From positions 2,510,802-2,574,801 of the forward strand of contig JAUPFP010000007.1 of assembly GCA_036925085.1 (NCBI GenBank): a stretch of 64,000 bases of DNA, given 5' to 3'. Both the position numbers and the translations under genes were made by a program. Shown here one piece after another: positions 39,310 through 56,300 of the stretch (positions are counted from its first letter, which is position 1; each line of letters starts with the position of its first letter). This DNA is from Brachycybe producta. Lineage: Eukaryota; Arthropoda; Diplopoda; Playtdesmida; Andrognathidae. The notes beneath the pieces were generated by a model, which was not told the DNA's origin, did not search any database, and was given only the letters and a program-made list of their open reading frames with translations.

Positions 39310-40460
39310 ACTTAAGAGTAAAATCTTTAATGAATTACGTTGATATAATTTATATTTTATAAAAGTAGAGTTCTACTGTTTTTTTTTTTTTTTTTTTTTT
39401 GCAACCATCTAAGATCGTTCACAGTTGAGCGACTTTTAATCGTTGAGTGAACGTTTTCCGAAACTGACTCCTCGAATCGATAGCCAGTGGTTTTAAAGTT
39501 GTCGTACTGTAGTTGAGTGAACTGCAAAAAGGGGTCGTAATAGACTGTAGGAACGGCCGATATAGCCATTCGAACAAAATGGATTCTGGCAAGGAAACAC
39601 TTGTTACTATTGGTCCGTTTTAGAGACGCAATAAGTGGTTGGCAAGTGGTTATTGTTAAAACGAAAAACGCTGTTGTTGGTGTCAAGGATCGAAAACCTT
39701 TCTGCGACTACAGTCCGTCAATGGTCGCGAGGAGCCGCTGGTGTGTACTTTTCTGAGCGCTTTCCATACTGATACTTAGTTAACCACAACAGAGCCACTG
39801 GTAATCGCTTTGGCCACTTTTAGCTGTCTTAACTTGACCACAAATAAAGTCACTCGTCTGTGAACAAGTTTTAAGTTTAATACAAATCAGAAAAAAGTAA
39901 ATGCCGAGTCAAATGATAATGTTGGATGTGTATTTGAAACCCTTTTTAAAAGTTAAATGTTTTGTTTTTTAGTTTCTGTGAACCGTTACAAGAAATACAT
40001 TATACAGGCATAAAATAAATCAAACTAGTGATATCTTGTAACAACAACAATCTATTGGGCTATTTCTTGACCACCAAATTCCACAAATGAACTTTCACTA
40101 AATTAACATTGTTTTTAAGTATGACTTTTTAACCGTGAAAATTGACATATTTAGTGAATTTTAATTTCCAGACTTCTTTTGTTTATTTTACGTAAATTTT
40201 TTCCAAGTTTTTAAGTAAATTTAAAATTTTCTAAAAAGTGTTTCTAAATTTTCTCTGTTTGTGGGAAATTATTTATTTGACAACAACTGATCAGGTTTTT
40301 TATAACAGGAATTTTTATGGAATTTAAAAATTGGGTTACGTCTTAAATTTTGTATGGACCGCAAAAATTGTAATTTGTAATAGAAAAAAAATGAACAATT
40401 ACATGAGATTGAAAATTTTAAATTAAGAAATTCACCGTGTTCGGTCACCCAGCCTTACTT

Positions 40461-40664
40461 AGGGCCTTGGCACACGGGCGACTTTTTGGCGACAAAAGAA
40501 TTATGTCGAAGGTCGCTGGACTGTCGTCACAATGTATTTTATATGGAAAGACGCTTAGTGTGCTAAGGTTGCCGTCCTTCTATATAAAATACATTGCAAC
40601 GACAGCCCAGCGACTTCAATTTGTTGTAGGAAAGTCTTTCAAAAGTCGCCTGTGTGTCAAAGCC
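40461..40664. mobile_element. Foldback element, GGCACAC termini
   Basis: GGCCTTGGCACACGGGCGAC pairs with the inverted GTCGCCTGTGTGTCAAAGCC. Related GC-richer palindromic stretches appear near 31100-31330. Confidence 0.5.
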
Positions 40665-40892
40665 ACACCTTTTGGCAACCACTGTTGTACAGCGTTCAGC
40701 TGGACCGTACTGTAATACGGAGTAGTGGCGTCAAAAATGGAAATAATTACTTCAGAAGAAGAAAAAAATGACTTTTTAAAATAAAAAGTTTAATGGTTAT
40801 AACTATTGACAAAAATGTACATATTACATTAGTTTCTATTGGTGTGTTTGAAAACTATTCGTGTTAATTATGTTAAATTCTAAACTGTTTTC

Positions 40893-43800
40893 TTATTTCG
40901 ATTCTATTTTAGATGTTTTTGATAGAACTTCATGAATATCATCTAAACATGACGTAAGACAGTCGACAAAACCAGCCGCATTTCGAAGCGGTGGATAACT
41001 AGTAATCATGGATGCAAGTTCGTTATCATTGATGAGGTATCCGATTCCTAATCCGTTGGGAACCACAGGTCCAAAACTAGCAATCAAAATGGCGTCGCTC
41101 GAAAGTGTCGACGTCGACAAGATGTTATTGTTTATGGACAAATAAGCTGGATCTTGAAATATCTCTGGGATCTTTTGCACATTCTTGGTTTCTGCCAACG
41201 TACGCAAAACAAATAAATGCCTATCGAATCCTTGACCTGAAAATGTATAAGAACAATGTTATCGCATTTATTTCGTACCATAAACGGAAGTTAATATCAA
41301 ACCTAATGCGGCCTCTTTAACCAGTTTTCCATGAAGTTTTGAACAGTCTTCAATCATCGCTCTCAATTCATTAGAAGGCGGTCGTTCTCGTTTAGAAAAC
41401 GCTTCGGAACATTTCTTTGTAGCCGTCGTAGCCGGACGGATGGTTTCCGTTCGTCCGTGTTTGAATGCTGCCGTACTGCAAGACTCGTAAGTTGGAACTG
41501 TTTTTCCATTTTGACGATAAAAAGCCATCTGATCGAGACGTTTAAAAAGTGCTTTTATCTCAGACAAATCTGATAAGTGGGTTTTTATTCATGAGACCGA
41601 AAAATTTCGTCGATTTATCCGGTTTTCGTGTTTAAGTTTTCACTGTACCTGAAATGATAATTGCAATAATGCGTCCGGGCTTAGTTTCTGTGACTTGAAG
41701 AAATTTTTTCCATATTTCTTATATTGCATTGTGTCGAACTTTAGTTTGGAAGATGTTTCTTTAAATTTATGAAGTGCAGTTTTGATTCCATCCGTCACTT
41801 GTGCGTTCAATTTAAACTCTGCACGAAAATCAAAGATAAACAGTTGCTCTACGAAGTTAATGTACTGAGAAGTTTACCTAAATGTCGTATGTCATTTGTA
41901 TTAACCACTGCAGGAGTCGAACTCGGATGAACGAAATGCTTTTTACTCGAATCGTTAAACAGTTCGTTCATGTATCGTAAAACGGCAACACCATCTCCCC
42001 AAGAATGCTCGAAGTTGAGAGCAACTTTCCCATCTTTTGTCACAATCAACTGAAGAGATTTATCAAACCACCTTTAAAACAAACATATTAGTTCAACATT
42101 ATAAAATTTTAAAGTGTAAACCGCTCCTCGAACTCTAGTTATTCTCTCTTTCAGAAGCAAAATTAAGAAAACATTGAAAGTGTTTTTAAAAACTAGAAGG
42201 GCAACTCAATCACGGAAGGGTATTTTTCATGTTGATATCTTTGAACATATTTTTAATTTTTGCCTATAAAAGTTTATTTTGAAAGATAGATAACCTCAGA
42301 GTTTGAAAATTAGCTCTTTATATAAAATATCTTAAACCTGTTTGCTCCATCACCATGTAACATCATTTTAGACATCTTGATCGGATCTTCGTCGGTCGAT
42401 TCATCGTCCAGATTCAAAGCAAATATGGCAGTATCTATCAGTTTCAGTACATCTGAATTCCCCGCTTCAATCAGTTGTTCTCTAAGATTTGCCCAAACGT
42501 CTCTGTTTTCCGTAGTCAAAACGGCCACGGGATACTCTGGCTTTGGTTTGTTTTCGGATAGAATCTGTTTGAGGCATCCGTGAATGTAAGATGGTTCTCT
42601 AATGTTACCTATAATTTGAATTAACCTCAAAATTATAACCAATTTCATATCTTAAAATAAGTTATTTTTTTATTTACTTCACCATTTTTGTCGAGAACAT
42701 CGAACACATAAAAATGTCCATTATGAATGACGACCATATGTTTTGTACTCTGATCTCTGAGAAGTTCATCTCGGCCATGTTTCGGTATTCGTGTTGCATT
42801 GAAGAGGCCTTGATATTGGCTCATGTCCAAAGGAAAAGCTTTGTATAAATATGCGCCGTACCACGAGAACTTGCTCGGAATTAACCTAATCATATACACG
42901 GAGGAGGGGAAAAAAAACTAATTATAACTATTTGCAAAAGATCCAGTTCGGTTAAGATAAGAACCTCATAACGTTTCGAAATGTTTCGTTATCACTTTTC
43001 GAAGGATTTAAATGATATATTTCTGGTTCGAGTAAGTTTGCTCGCAAACTTCGAAGAAACCGCAGCGACGAAATAAGAACGTTACTTGCACGAATCAGCT
43101 AATTTATGTACGAGAGACAAACATGGTTAAGAATAAAGATAATAATTTTTATATAAAATCAATTTTTATAAATAAAAATACGAAGTTTATTTGAAACTAA
43201 AATATAAGGTGAAAAAACTGCACAGAATTTGAATTTTTTCAAATTTCTATTAAAAAAAAGTGTATTTTAAAATATATTATCAAAAATACTTTTATTATCC
43301 ACCTTCCTATTCAAGTTTCTAACAAACTTTGTATTTTATTGGAGAATTTTACATTAAACCATTGCAAATTAATCTTAAAACACTGCTTAAGACAAAGCTA
43401 AACTTAAACAAAATCTCCAACAACAAGTTTTAAGCACAGCTTTATTTTAAGCGACGTTTTTAAATATGTTAATAAAAGCAACAACAGAAATAAAAGAGAC
43501 CTGATCATTATATTCTGGGTTTGGATCATCTACGAATCCAAGATATGGATTGTAATTGATTGGGATTGGATCTCTACTCTTTAGATACATATCGAACCAC
43601 GGTGCCGAAATGTAACTCGTGTGTTTGTTCCTTTTATTGGTAGCTTCCAGTTCTTCTTGTAACTCTATGGAAAAAAATACGAGGAAATTATTTTGACTAG
43701 CAGCTGACTATAGCCTCTACAGCCTTAGCTTGGAAGAATTAATACTTGAAATCGAATAACTGAACAAAGAATATCGTTTAAAACCTTTTCCTTCTTGATT

Positions 43801-44219
43801 TTGAAATCTCATTACGATCTTTTCCGTCTTCTCGTATTGATCATCCTCCAGTAAAGGCTTCTGGGCCCTTAAGTATCTCTTACAAGTGTCCTCAAGTTTC
43901 GGGATCGGTAACCTCGGAAGACTCGGTTGAAAATGAAGCATCGGAAGTTTGCTCTTCTCGATGAATTGATAGTCGTCGGACGTCGATGAAGAATATCTAC
44001 ATAAATACATACGAGAAAAAAAAAATCAATTATTAATTCTAAAACTGACAAATATATATTTAATTTTCTTATTTTTAGACCTTTGCCATCGATCTGCTTG
44101 TAAAATTGATAACTTTGGAATTACCTATGTTTATGAAGAAGAAGAAAAATTAAAAAAACTGTCATTAGTGTGTAAGTAATCAAAGGGTTATTCAACGACG
44201 TCGATGACGTCACTTTCAT
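40893..44219 (-). CDS. CPT2: Carnitine O-palmitoyltransferase 2
   Basis: The inner-membrane mitochondrial enzyme that turns acylcarnitine back into acyl-CoA for beta-oxidation. Ten exons (5' to 3' on the minus strand): 44219-44125, 43996-43785, 43664-43501, 43098-42965, 42885-42683, 42608-42338, 42071-41878, 41818-41649, 41528-41303, 41236-40893. They join in phase to 670 residues (human 658). Conserved: [33 protein letters not shown], the catalytic-His block [14 protein letters not shown] (His near 380), [34 protein letters not shown] and STSTLSS. All key residues are present. The first exon was inferred from phase and a good donor. Its start could be 44219 or the in-frame ATG at 44165. The N-terminus is unusually hydrophobic ([13 protein letters not shown]) for a mitochondrial presequence. 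Confidence 0.95.
42120..42330. mobile_element. Truncated family B copy in a CPT2 intron
   Basis: Left end CGAACTCTAGTTATTCTC, then ACTAGAAGGGCAACTCAATC. The right arm is shortened and ends in GAGTTTGAAAATTAGCTC. Confidence 0.65.
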
Positions 44220-44530
44220 ATAACCAACTCTTATACACATTTAAATAATGCAATTAAGGTATGAAAATGATTACCGTTGAGCTCGTTAATAGTTGCTTGT
44301 AAGCTACACGATAGTGCAAAAGTAATTTCATATTTGCTTCTTATTTAAAATGGATTATTATTACTAAAATGATGACCAGTGCTATTCGATATACTGTACA
44401 GATCTTTACCGAAATAATCAGCTTCCGTCTGGACCCCTGAAGTTAGAACCGAATAGCGCCCCTAGTGGCAAGTTCGGTGAACCCCCAAGTTCGGTCTACC
44501 CCAAAAATAATAATGCACCTGATCCCAAGT

Positions 44531-44761
44531 ACTAGCGTTTGCCCATTAGAATTAGCAGAGCGCATGCGTATTGCCATCTTATCGTTTTATATAGGAAAAC
44601 TAACCTAACCTAACCAAACCTATAGTGAACGTCTCATCGGCAGTTTCCATTGGTGATCAATAGATGGCAATGTTAACACAAATCTGCAATCACTTTCCCA
44701 TATAAAACGATAAGATGGTAATGCGCATGCGCTCTGCTAATTCTAATGGGCAAACGCTAGT
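44531..44761. mobile_element. Inverted-repeat element with GATCC(C)AAG flanks
   Basis: ACTAGCGTTTGCCCATTAGA and its inverse end bound 231 bp with arms of about 63 bp, including GCGCATGCG and ATAAGATGG. The flanks GATCCCAAG (left) and GATCCAAG (right) look like a slightly decayed target duplication. CCTAACCTAACC tracts lie in the centre. Confidence 0.7.
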
Positions 44762-44820
44762 GATCCAAGCATCGCCTTTTAGTAAATCTCACTTTGCGGA
44801 GTCGCAGATTCCGGCAGACT

Positions 44821-44928
44821 ACAGGCATGTAAAGACGAGGACATGCAGACGTTTGCTCCGCCCTTTTATGAGCGTCAGAACAAAGGGGCGGAGCAAACGT
44901 CTGTGTGTACCTGTGTTTACTTGCCTGT
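44821..44928. mobile_element. Short family A hairpin copy
   Basis: ACAGGCATGTAAA to TTTACTTGCCTGT, with the CGTTTGCTCCGCCC block and its inverse inside. Confidence 0.65.
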
Positions 44929-45235
44929 GTCGCAGACTCGCAGTAACAGCCGGTAAATAGTAAATGACGCCTTGAATTATTACTTAGGTTGCTATAGCAT
45001 TACGTAAGGTCCATACAGAACCGTTAGCAGATCTAAACTTTACGCAAAAACTAAACCGTTAAAACCAAGATAAATATACGTAGGTAATTCAACTAAGTGT
45101 TGCCAATAGATGACATTTTAAGCAAGATGTTTTTTTAGCTTCAAAAAGCAGACGATTCATCACGTGACTTTAGTCAAGCCAAAAATTTGGGTGGGAGGAA
45201 AACAGTCGCCATCTTGCTCAGACCCAGTACTAGGC

Positions 45236-45430
45236 GCAGGCATCTCTGCCCAACACTAAAATTTCGTTTGCTTCGCCCTTTTATGAGCGTCAGAATTTTT
45301 TAATTGGTTTGTTACTTGGTCTGACGTCACATGCCCCCCACCTCACCCTTTCAATTTCTAATTTGTTGATATTTGGTCTGACACTCAAAAAAGGGCGGGG
45401 CAAACGAATTTCATATGCTGGTTCCAAACG
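45236..45430. mobile_element. Family A-like hairpin copy
   Basis: CGTTTGCTTCGCCCTTTTAT near the left pairs with GGCGGGGCAAACG near the right, and the inside has the family's GGTCTGACGTCAC word. The termini are eroded. Confidence 0.55.
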
Positions 45431-45509
45431 CTTGTCCAAACACTATGCCTAACCTATAAGTGGTAACAGTTTCAAATTGTTTCAGGTCAAGGTTGGTAGA
45501 AAAGACTAA

Positions 45510-45592
45510 CCTAAGTTAACCCAACATTAACCTAACCTAACCCAACACTAACCCACTAACCTAACCCTCTAACCTAACCTAACCCAACACCT
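45510..45592. repeat. Telomere-like CCTAA/CCCAACA tract
   Basis: Degenerate repeats of CCTAA and CCCAACACTAA, with a shorter tract at about 44602-44625. TTAGG is the arthropod telomere unit; here it is interstitial and decayed. Confidence 0.55.
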
Positions 45593-45854
45593 TATACATG
45601 GACTCTATGTAATAGTTGATTATAGCGCCCCTGTATTCAAACCTTTGAAACATTAATTAAAAAAGTTCAATGTTAAAAATCCTATACCTCAAAAAAAGTT
45701 TTTGCTTTTTGGCAAAATTTTTTTAATGGAGACGGTGGCTTCATCTACTTTGGCTGAATTTTTAAATTTTGCTATTTTTTTTTTCTATTGATTTATTAGT
45801 ACTGTATATATGTTAAAGAATTCCTAAGTATAATTTATTAGTTTTGTTGTTGTA

Positions 45855-45930
45855 GTTGCCAGTTTAGCTGTGTTGTTAGCATCACTGTCTTCTGCTCTTG
45901 TGGTCGTGGGTTCAAATCTCAGTGGGGGTT
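45855..45930 (+). repeat. tRNA-like sequence (SINE head)
   Basis: Box A-like TAGCTGTGTTGTTAGC and box B GGGTTCAAATC are spaced as in a tRNA gene, but no consistent cloverleaf forms. It is followed by an AT-rich tail with ATAAACAT words. Best read as the tRNA-derived head of a SINE. Confidence 0.45.
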
Positions 45931-46006
45931 GTTAGCTTTTAATGCTTTTATAAATTGTTATAATAAACATAAATATATTTATTATCAAAATTCTTTTGTA
46001 TGCAGT

Positions 46007-46075
46007 TGGCTGCGTAGCCTAGATGATAAAAGCATCTAGACCTGAATGTATGTTCTGAGCGTTCGATTCCCACTT
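46007..46075 (+). repeat. Second tRNA-like sequence (SINE head)
   Basis: GTAGCCTAGATGATAAAAGC resembles a box A arm, and GCGTTCGATTCCC is a good box B, but the acceptor and anticodon stems do not pair properly. An AATAATA-rich tail follows. Confidence 0.45.
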
Positions 46076-46665
46076 GAGCTTCTATTGAAAATGTTGGAAA
46101 AGTAATAATACTAATAATGCTGGAAGATGGGACATGGATAGTGTAGTGGGTTCGGGGCCTTTCAACAGAGGGTACAGTGTTTTTTTTTTATCTGTAGCAA
46201 CCATCGATATTTCTACATCGATAATAACTTGATATATCGATCATTTTTTCGATATATCTAGAGATGAAGTAAGTAATTTTCAATGTATTTCATTATGTTT
46301 AATTGTTAATTACAAGTTTTTTTGTAATTTTAGGCCTCCACCTCAGACAAAAAGATGTATTTTACTGCTTATTTAGACTCGGTGAGGTCCGAAACGTCAA
46401 CATTTGCTGAAAAAGCAAAAAAAGTAAAATACGTTAATATATCGGTCTGTTTAAAGATATATCGATTGATACAATATAATGTTTACGATATATCGGAAAA
46501 GCTTTAACGAAAGGGGTAACTACATATGGCGTCAGATCTGCTTATATTGTAATATACAAAGCGCCATATTAGTACACCCTATGATTTTCAAGAAAGTGTT
46601 CTTCTTGTATCGCCTTTTACTTTTGCCATCTTTTGGTCTCTTTTTTTTCGGTGACGACATCGAAG

Positions 46666-51579
<4,914 letters not shown>

Positions 51580-53374
51580 TTTTTTGAAGAAAAGAAAAAA
51601 AAAACATTTGGTGGGTAACAAAAATTAGGTAAGAATTTAAGAAAAACGTCACTCGTAAGATGGAACATGCACATTTTCAGTGCTCCAGCCCGAGATGGGC
51701 TTCTAACGTTACAAAATTACCTTGCACATCTCGCAAGCTTATTTCATATTTCATTGATTTGTCCATCAGTCACGTTCATAGAAATATATGGAAGTGACGC
51801 TAGATAATGTGACAATTAACGGAATGTACAGAAAGTTGATTTTTTTTTATCTCAGGCTGACAATAATACTATGAAAAATTTCCATGTTCCAAGCCTAAAG
51901 TGACGAAACTGGTGTTAAATTAATAAAACTGGATTTGGATTTGAGTTTGAAACAAGAGTAAATTAGGTTTTGTAAGACTTTTGTAGTTTGTTTTAATGTT
52001 TTAAGAGTTTTAATTTTAAATTGCAAATTACAAACCATTTAAGTGATTACTCATTGATTTAATTGATATTTTGTATTTTCTCTCTTTCTCTTGACTTCCA
52101 ATAACTATGATTTATCGGAATTTTTTTTTGATAGTTTGTATATTTTGTAAATTAGTTAAATGAACATCTTTTTCATTGCAAGACAGAAATAATTAAACAA
52201 TTTTTGGACGGATTTGTGTAAAACAATTATGTATAGTTATGTATGTTAACCATTTCTTTTATAAATTAGGTAGTGAATTAGTTTTTACTAAACTTTTAAA
52301 TTAAACAATTTAATAAATCAAACAGTTGCAACTATGATTATAATTTTCAAGTGATAAATGCAAATTTTAAAAAAAATTAAAATAAAAAATTTTTAATAGA
52401 AGAATAATATTTGGAAGAGAAAGTTAATTAATTAGATAATTACATTTTCTTTTTTATTATTATTATTATGATAATTGCGAGTTTTTCATCACGTGACTTC
52501 CATTTTAATTATAATTCTCATTACCTTTGATCATACTCTCAATTTATTAATAATGTTTCATTTGTAAATAACTAGCTTTTTTTGCATGCGTTTATTTAAT
52601 TAATGTGTTAACTATAAATACTATTTTGTGTAATAAACATTTTTTATCGATGGAAATCATCTTAAGGAATAATTTAAAATATTATCGAAACTATAAACTA
52701 GTATTAGTTAAGATGGTTTATTACCAGCTTATTTTTTAAATATTTTAATCATTCTGTCTTTCAGGAACACAATTAAGAGAAACTAGAAAGTGTTTTAGAA
52801 TCTAGAAAAGGTAGCTATATTATTTAATGGCATTTTCATGTTTATATCTTTCAAAATAAACTTTTTATAAACAAAAATAAATAAATATATCATCTGCTTA
52901 AAGTTGAGCCATTTTCAAACACACATAAAAAAACTTAGACAACACTCTTAAGTGATGGAGCTACCCTTCTAGTTTCTAAAACACTTTCTAGTTTCTCTTC
53001 GTTTTGGACGTGAAGGACAGAATAATCAAGAGTTTGAGATTCGTTTACATTTTAAAATAACCTTAAACGATTTACAAACGTTTATTCACAGATGTTTAGG
53101 ACTTAATTATTTCCCTCGTTATAGTGATAATTTTTTTATAAAATTCGACTTTAAAGATATTCATATCAATTGAAGTTGATTGGCTTCACGGTAATGAACA
53201 TATTTGTAGTGAGTGACTGCTGTTGAGTTAATCGTTGCTTCGTTGTGTACTTCGCAACATCGGGCATTCGACCAAAATAGCGTTTTCCCAACGTCTGTTT
53301 ATGTTTTACTTTTTGAACGAAAACGACACCGTAATTCTAATCGAAAGAAAAGAAAATTTTACTTCTTCACAGAA
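51580..53374. other. MKLN1-IQUB convergent intergenic region
   Basis: Both genes end here. The left part is the MKLN1 3' untranslated region and AT-rich sequence with candidate AATAAA signals near 52310 and 52630. A family B copy spans about 52730-53050. Nothing coding seen. Confidence 0.6.
52730..53050. mobile_element. Family B hairpin copy
   Basis: AATCATTCTGTCTTTCAGG left end and CAGAATAATCAAGAGTTTG right end, with the inverted CTAGAAAAGGTAGC and GCTACCCTTCTAG arms. Confidence 0.75.
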
Positions 53375-56300
53375 TTAGAATTTTGCTCTCGTTACCTCTT
53401 CTAAGACACCCATCTTCTTATGAACCTTTGCCTCGTCTTCCGTCAATAGGACGCAGTTCCATGGACTCCACTCTTTATCTTGATACCAATGACACAAGAC
53501 TAATTCCGTCGGATCGTCGACTTCGCTCAGAGCGCTACGACGATGCCAGATTTTGTCGACGAGATAACAGATATCTGATTCCTTTTATTTTGTTTTTAAT
53601 ATATACAAATTATAATTAACAATCTTATTTTCATTTCTGTTTTGATTTTTTGGTGGTGGTTCGCACTTGCAAAATGAAAGCGATTCCTGTCGTTCGACCG
53701 AGTCGCTCTTCTTCGTTACGTATCCATTGTAAGTGTCGCCTGTAGATTCCATACTCTTGCTTCATTCGTGACTTGCTGTCTATGTGTCTACATGCTTGAC
53801 ATTTAGCCAAGAGTCGGACGGCTGCAGACGATAAAAAATCTCGTACCGGACGATGTTGGCCACAACTCGAACACTGGTTCACACTCGAAATGATAGGCTG
53901 CTGCGAAGGAAAGTCTCATAAGTAAATAACTAATTTTAATGCCACATTTATAGTCAAGATTTAGCTGGTCATATTTTAAAAAACTTTACTAGCTAAACGT
54001 TTTTTTTTCGAAATAAACTTTATAACAGTTTGAAAAAAGGGGAAAATAATTTTCATGAAATGTTGATGAAACAAACCCTGAAAACCGGATCATTTTCAAA
54101 TTAAGAATAAAATGTCTTAATTTTTTTTCTCAATATTATTGTCATGAAATTTTTTTCATCATAATCTGATATGATTCTAGTTTTGGAAACAATTTCAATT
54201 TTTTTCAGAATCATACTCATTAAAAAAGTTTACTTGACGTTTTTGCATCAAAAACATCTATATATGCATCTTTAATGCGAAATGTTGACTATAAACGCGG
54301 CATAAGAGTCAAAGATCAATTGTGACCGTAACCTGTGTTGAACGCAATGTTCCATTTTCTTTAAAGTAAGTCACAAAAATATATTCTAATAATAGAAATC
54401 GTAATCTCTGACGAAGACCAGAGATGCTCTGTACTGAAGACCTCAGAGAAATTAATTCTATTTCACGATCGACCATTTGTAGAATTTCATAACAAAGTTT
54501 GTTGCTTTCGTCACCTTCCTTTGTTTAGACAAGGAAACAAATTAAAAAGAGTTGTTCATTAATTTATCTCAGTCACTTGTAACCGAATCGTCACCTCTTC
54601 GATGAATTCTTTCAAGCTTTCCAATACATCTAGTTGTTCTTTCATGTTGGAACGTCCGTTCAGTGCATAATAGACGTTTTGTAATTTACGTAACTTGGAC
54701 ACAATTGGAGTCACAACTTCGTATGTCTTTCTATTCGTACATTTCCACTGTTTAGGTTGCGTCATCTTGAAACAAAAGTTAAATATGAAACGCAGAATAA
54801 CCTGAGTTTGAAAATCAGCTGTTCATAAAACATCTTAAAAAATATGAATTTGAATATACAATGAATTTTTTTTAATTGCGATTTTCTGATTCCCTTTTAT
54901 TAATGCTATAATTATAAATGAACTTCTTACATATTTCAAAGTCTCGTAAGTTATTCTTTCTTGTTTCATTTCGTTTGAATTCCTTTTCCTCTCGTCAATA
55001 ATCGCCAAGATCTGAGCTTCTTTTCGAACTAGGTCAACATAAGCCAATTGTTTCATTTTCCCAGTTAATTTGGCTGACTCAATCGCAGCCATTTCGTCTT
55101 CTTTCCATTCTGAAAGACAAGAAACATAATAAGATTGAAATCATTTAAGGTGGTTTTAAAGTGTAAACGCCTCTCGAACTCTTAATTATTCTGTCTTTTC
55201 AGGTTCAAAACGAAAAGAAACTTGAAAGTGTTTGAGAAACTAGAAGGGTAAATCAATTTCTTGTAGATATGTTTTAAAATGAGCTTTTTATGTGTGTTAT
55301 AAAATGACCCAAATATAAACAAATGATATTTTTTTTAATTTGTGTCTAGTTTCTTTCTTCATTTCGCTCCTGAAAGACCATAATATACTTTTTAAATTAT
55401 TGTAGATCCTTTCGAAATCTTCTTTTCTATCGATGTTTTTATTTTCTAGTAGCTGTTTAAAAAACGTTTCCATAGAAATTGTTTCTCCTTCTACCGATGT
55501 CCACTGTTGTTTCGACGTGGTCATCATCATCATCCGTTCGTTCTTTTCTTTCGCCATTCTTTCAACCGTTTTTTTAGCTTTGTATCTTCGCCAGAATTTC
55601 TGAATTACAATCACCTGCCATAAATAAAAATCCAATATAACTTCTAAATGGCCATGTGCTTTTGAAATACGCGCGTTTTTCAAAACGATGTGATTGGTGC
55701 AGTTGATTTGTGACGTCACTTAGCTCCGCCTATTGAAGCTCACCTGCCGTACAGATTTCATTAGCAATTCATCTGATGTCATATATGGGCGGGGCTCAAT
55801 TGTTCTATCGGAACCAATCGAAATGTAGAGTCCGAGGCGGTTTGTTTGAGTGTATTTAGATGATGACGTTTGTTGTGACCGGTTCTCAGTTTTCACCGTT
55901 TGGGTTGCGCTTCATTTACATTATACAGGGTGTATAAAAACAAAAACATTTAGTATCACATAGAATTCATTACTAAAAACAAAATATATTTCATTTTTGT
56001 AACATTGAGTTAATGGTCACATATTACATAATTATATTTAAGAAAAATGTTAATTTTTTATTCATTGAATTTATTTTTACCGTGTATTTTTGCAAACTGT
56101 TGGCTCGCGGGCCGTTTTAATTGGCCCCTTCAATGAAACTGTCTGAATGGCCTTATGATGATAAATCTGATTCGTCACTTTGTTGCGATAACCTCCAAAA
56201 TATTCTTTACAGACTGTCAATTCTCTAACAATTTCAGTATTTGCACAATTAAATCCTATATTTTTTTAAGAAAAAGTAAATACATAATACTTTTGATACA

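Larger units (their letters stand above)
37926..40892. other. Intergenic region between the unrecognised gene and CPT2 (convergent)
   Basis: The two flanking genes converge, so both 3' untranslated regions lie here. Contents: a TTG run near 37970-37987, inverted-ended elements at 38608-38979, 39139-39309 and 40461-40664, and a long T run near 39380. No coding exon seen. Confidence 0.6.
44220..46665. other. CPT2-MKLN1 divergent intergenic region
   Basis: The two genes are transcribed away from each other, so both promoters lie here. The gap is filled with insertions: an inverted-repeat element at 44531-44761, family A copies at 44821-44928 and 45236-45430, telomere-like CCTAA tracts at about 45510-45592, tRNA-like sequences at 45855-45930 and 46007-46075, and a cluster of ATCGAT/TATCGAT words at 46200-46500. 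Confidence 0.65.

Noticed and set aside
46007-46075. A functional tRNA gene
   Set aside because: Box A and B words are present, but the acceptor and anticodon stems do not pair and no anticodon loop is convincing.
55730-55800. Family A-like words (GGCGGGGCTC, TGACGTCAC) near and within an IQUB exon
   Set aside because: The exon sequence encodes residues that align with the IQUB family and no inverted partner or terminus is present, so the similarity is probably chance.
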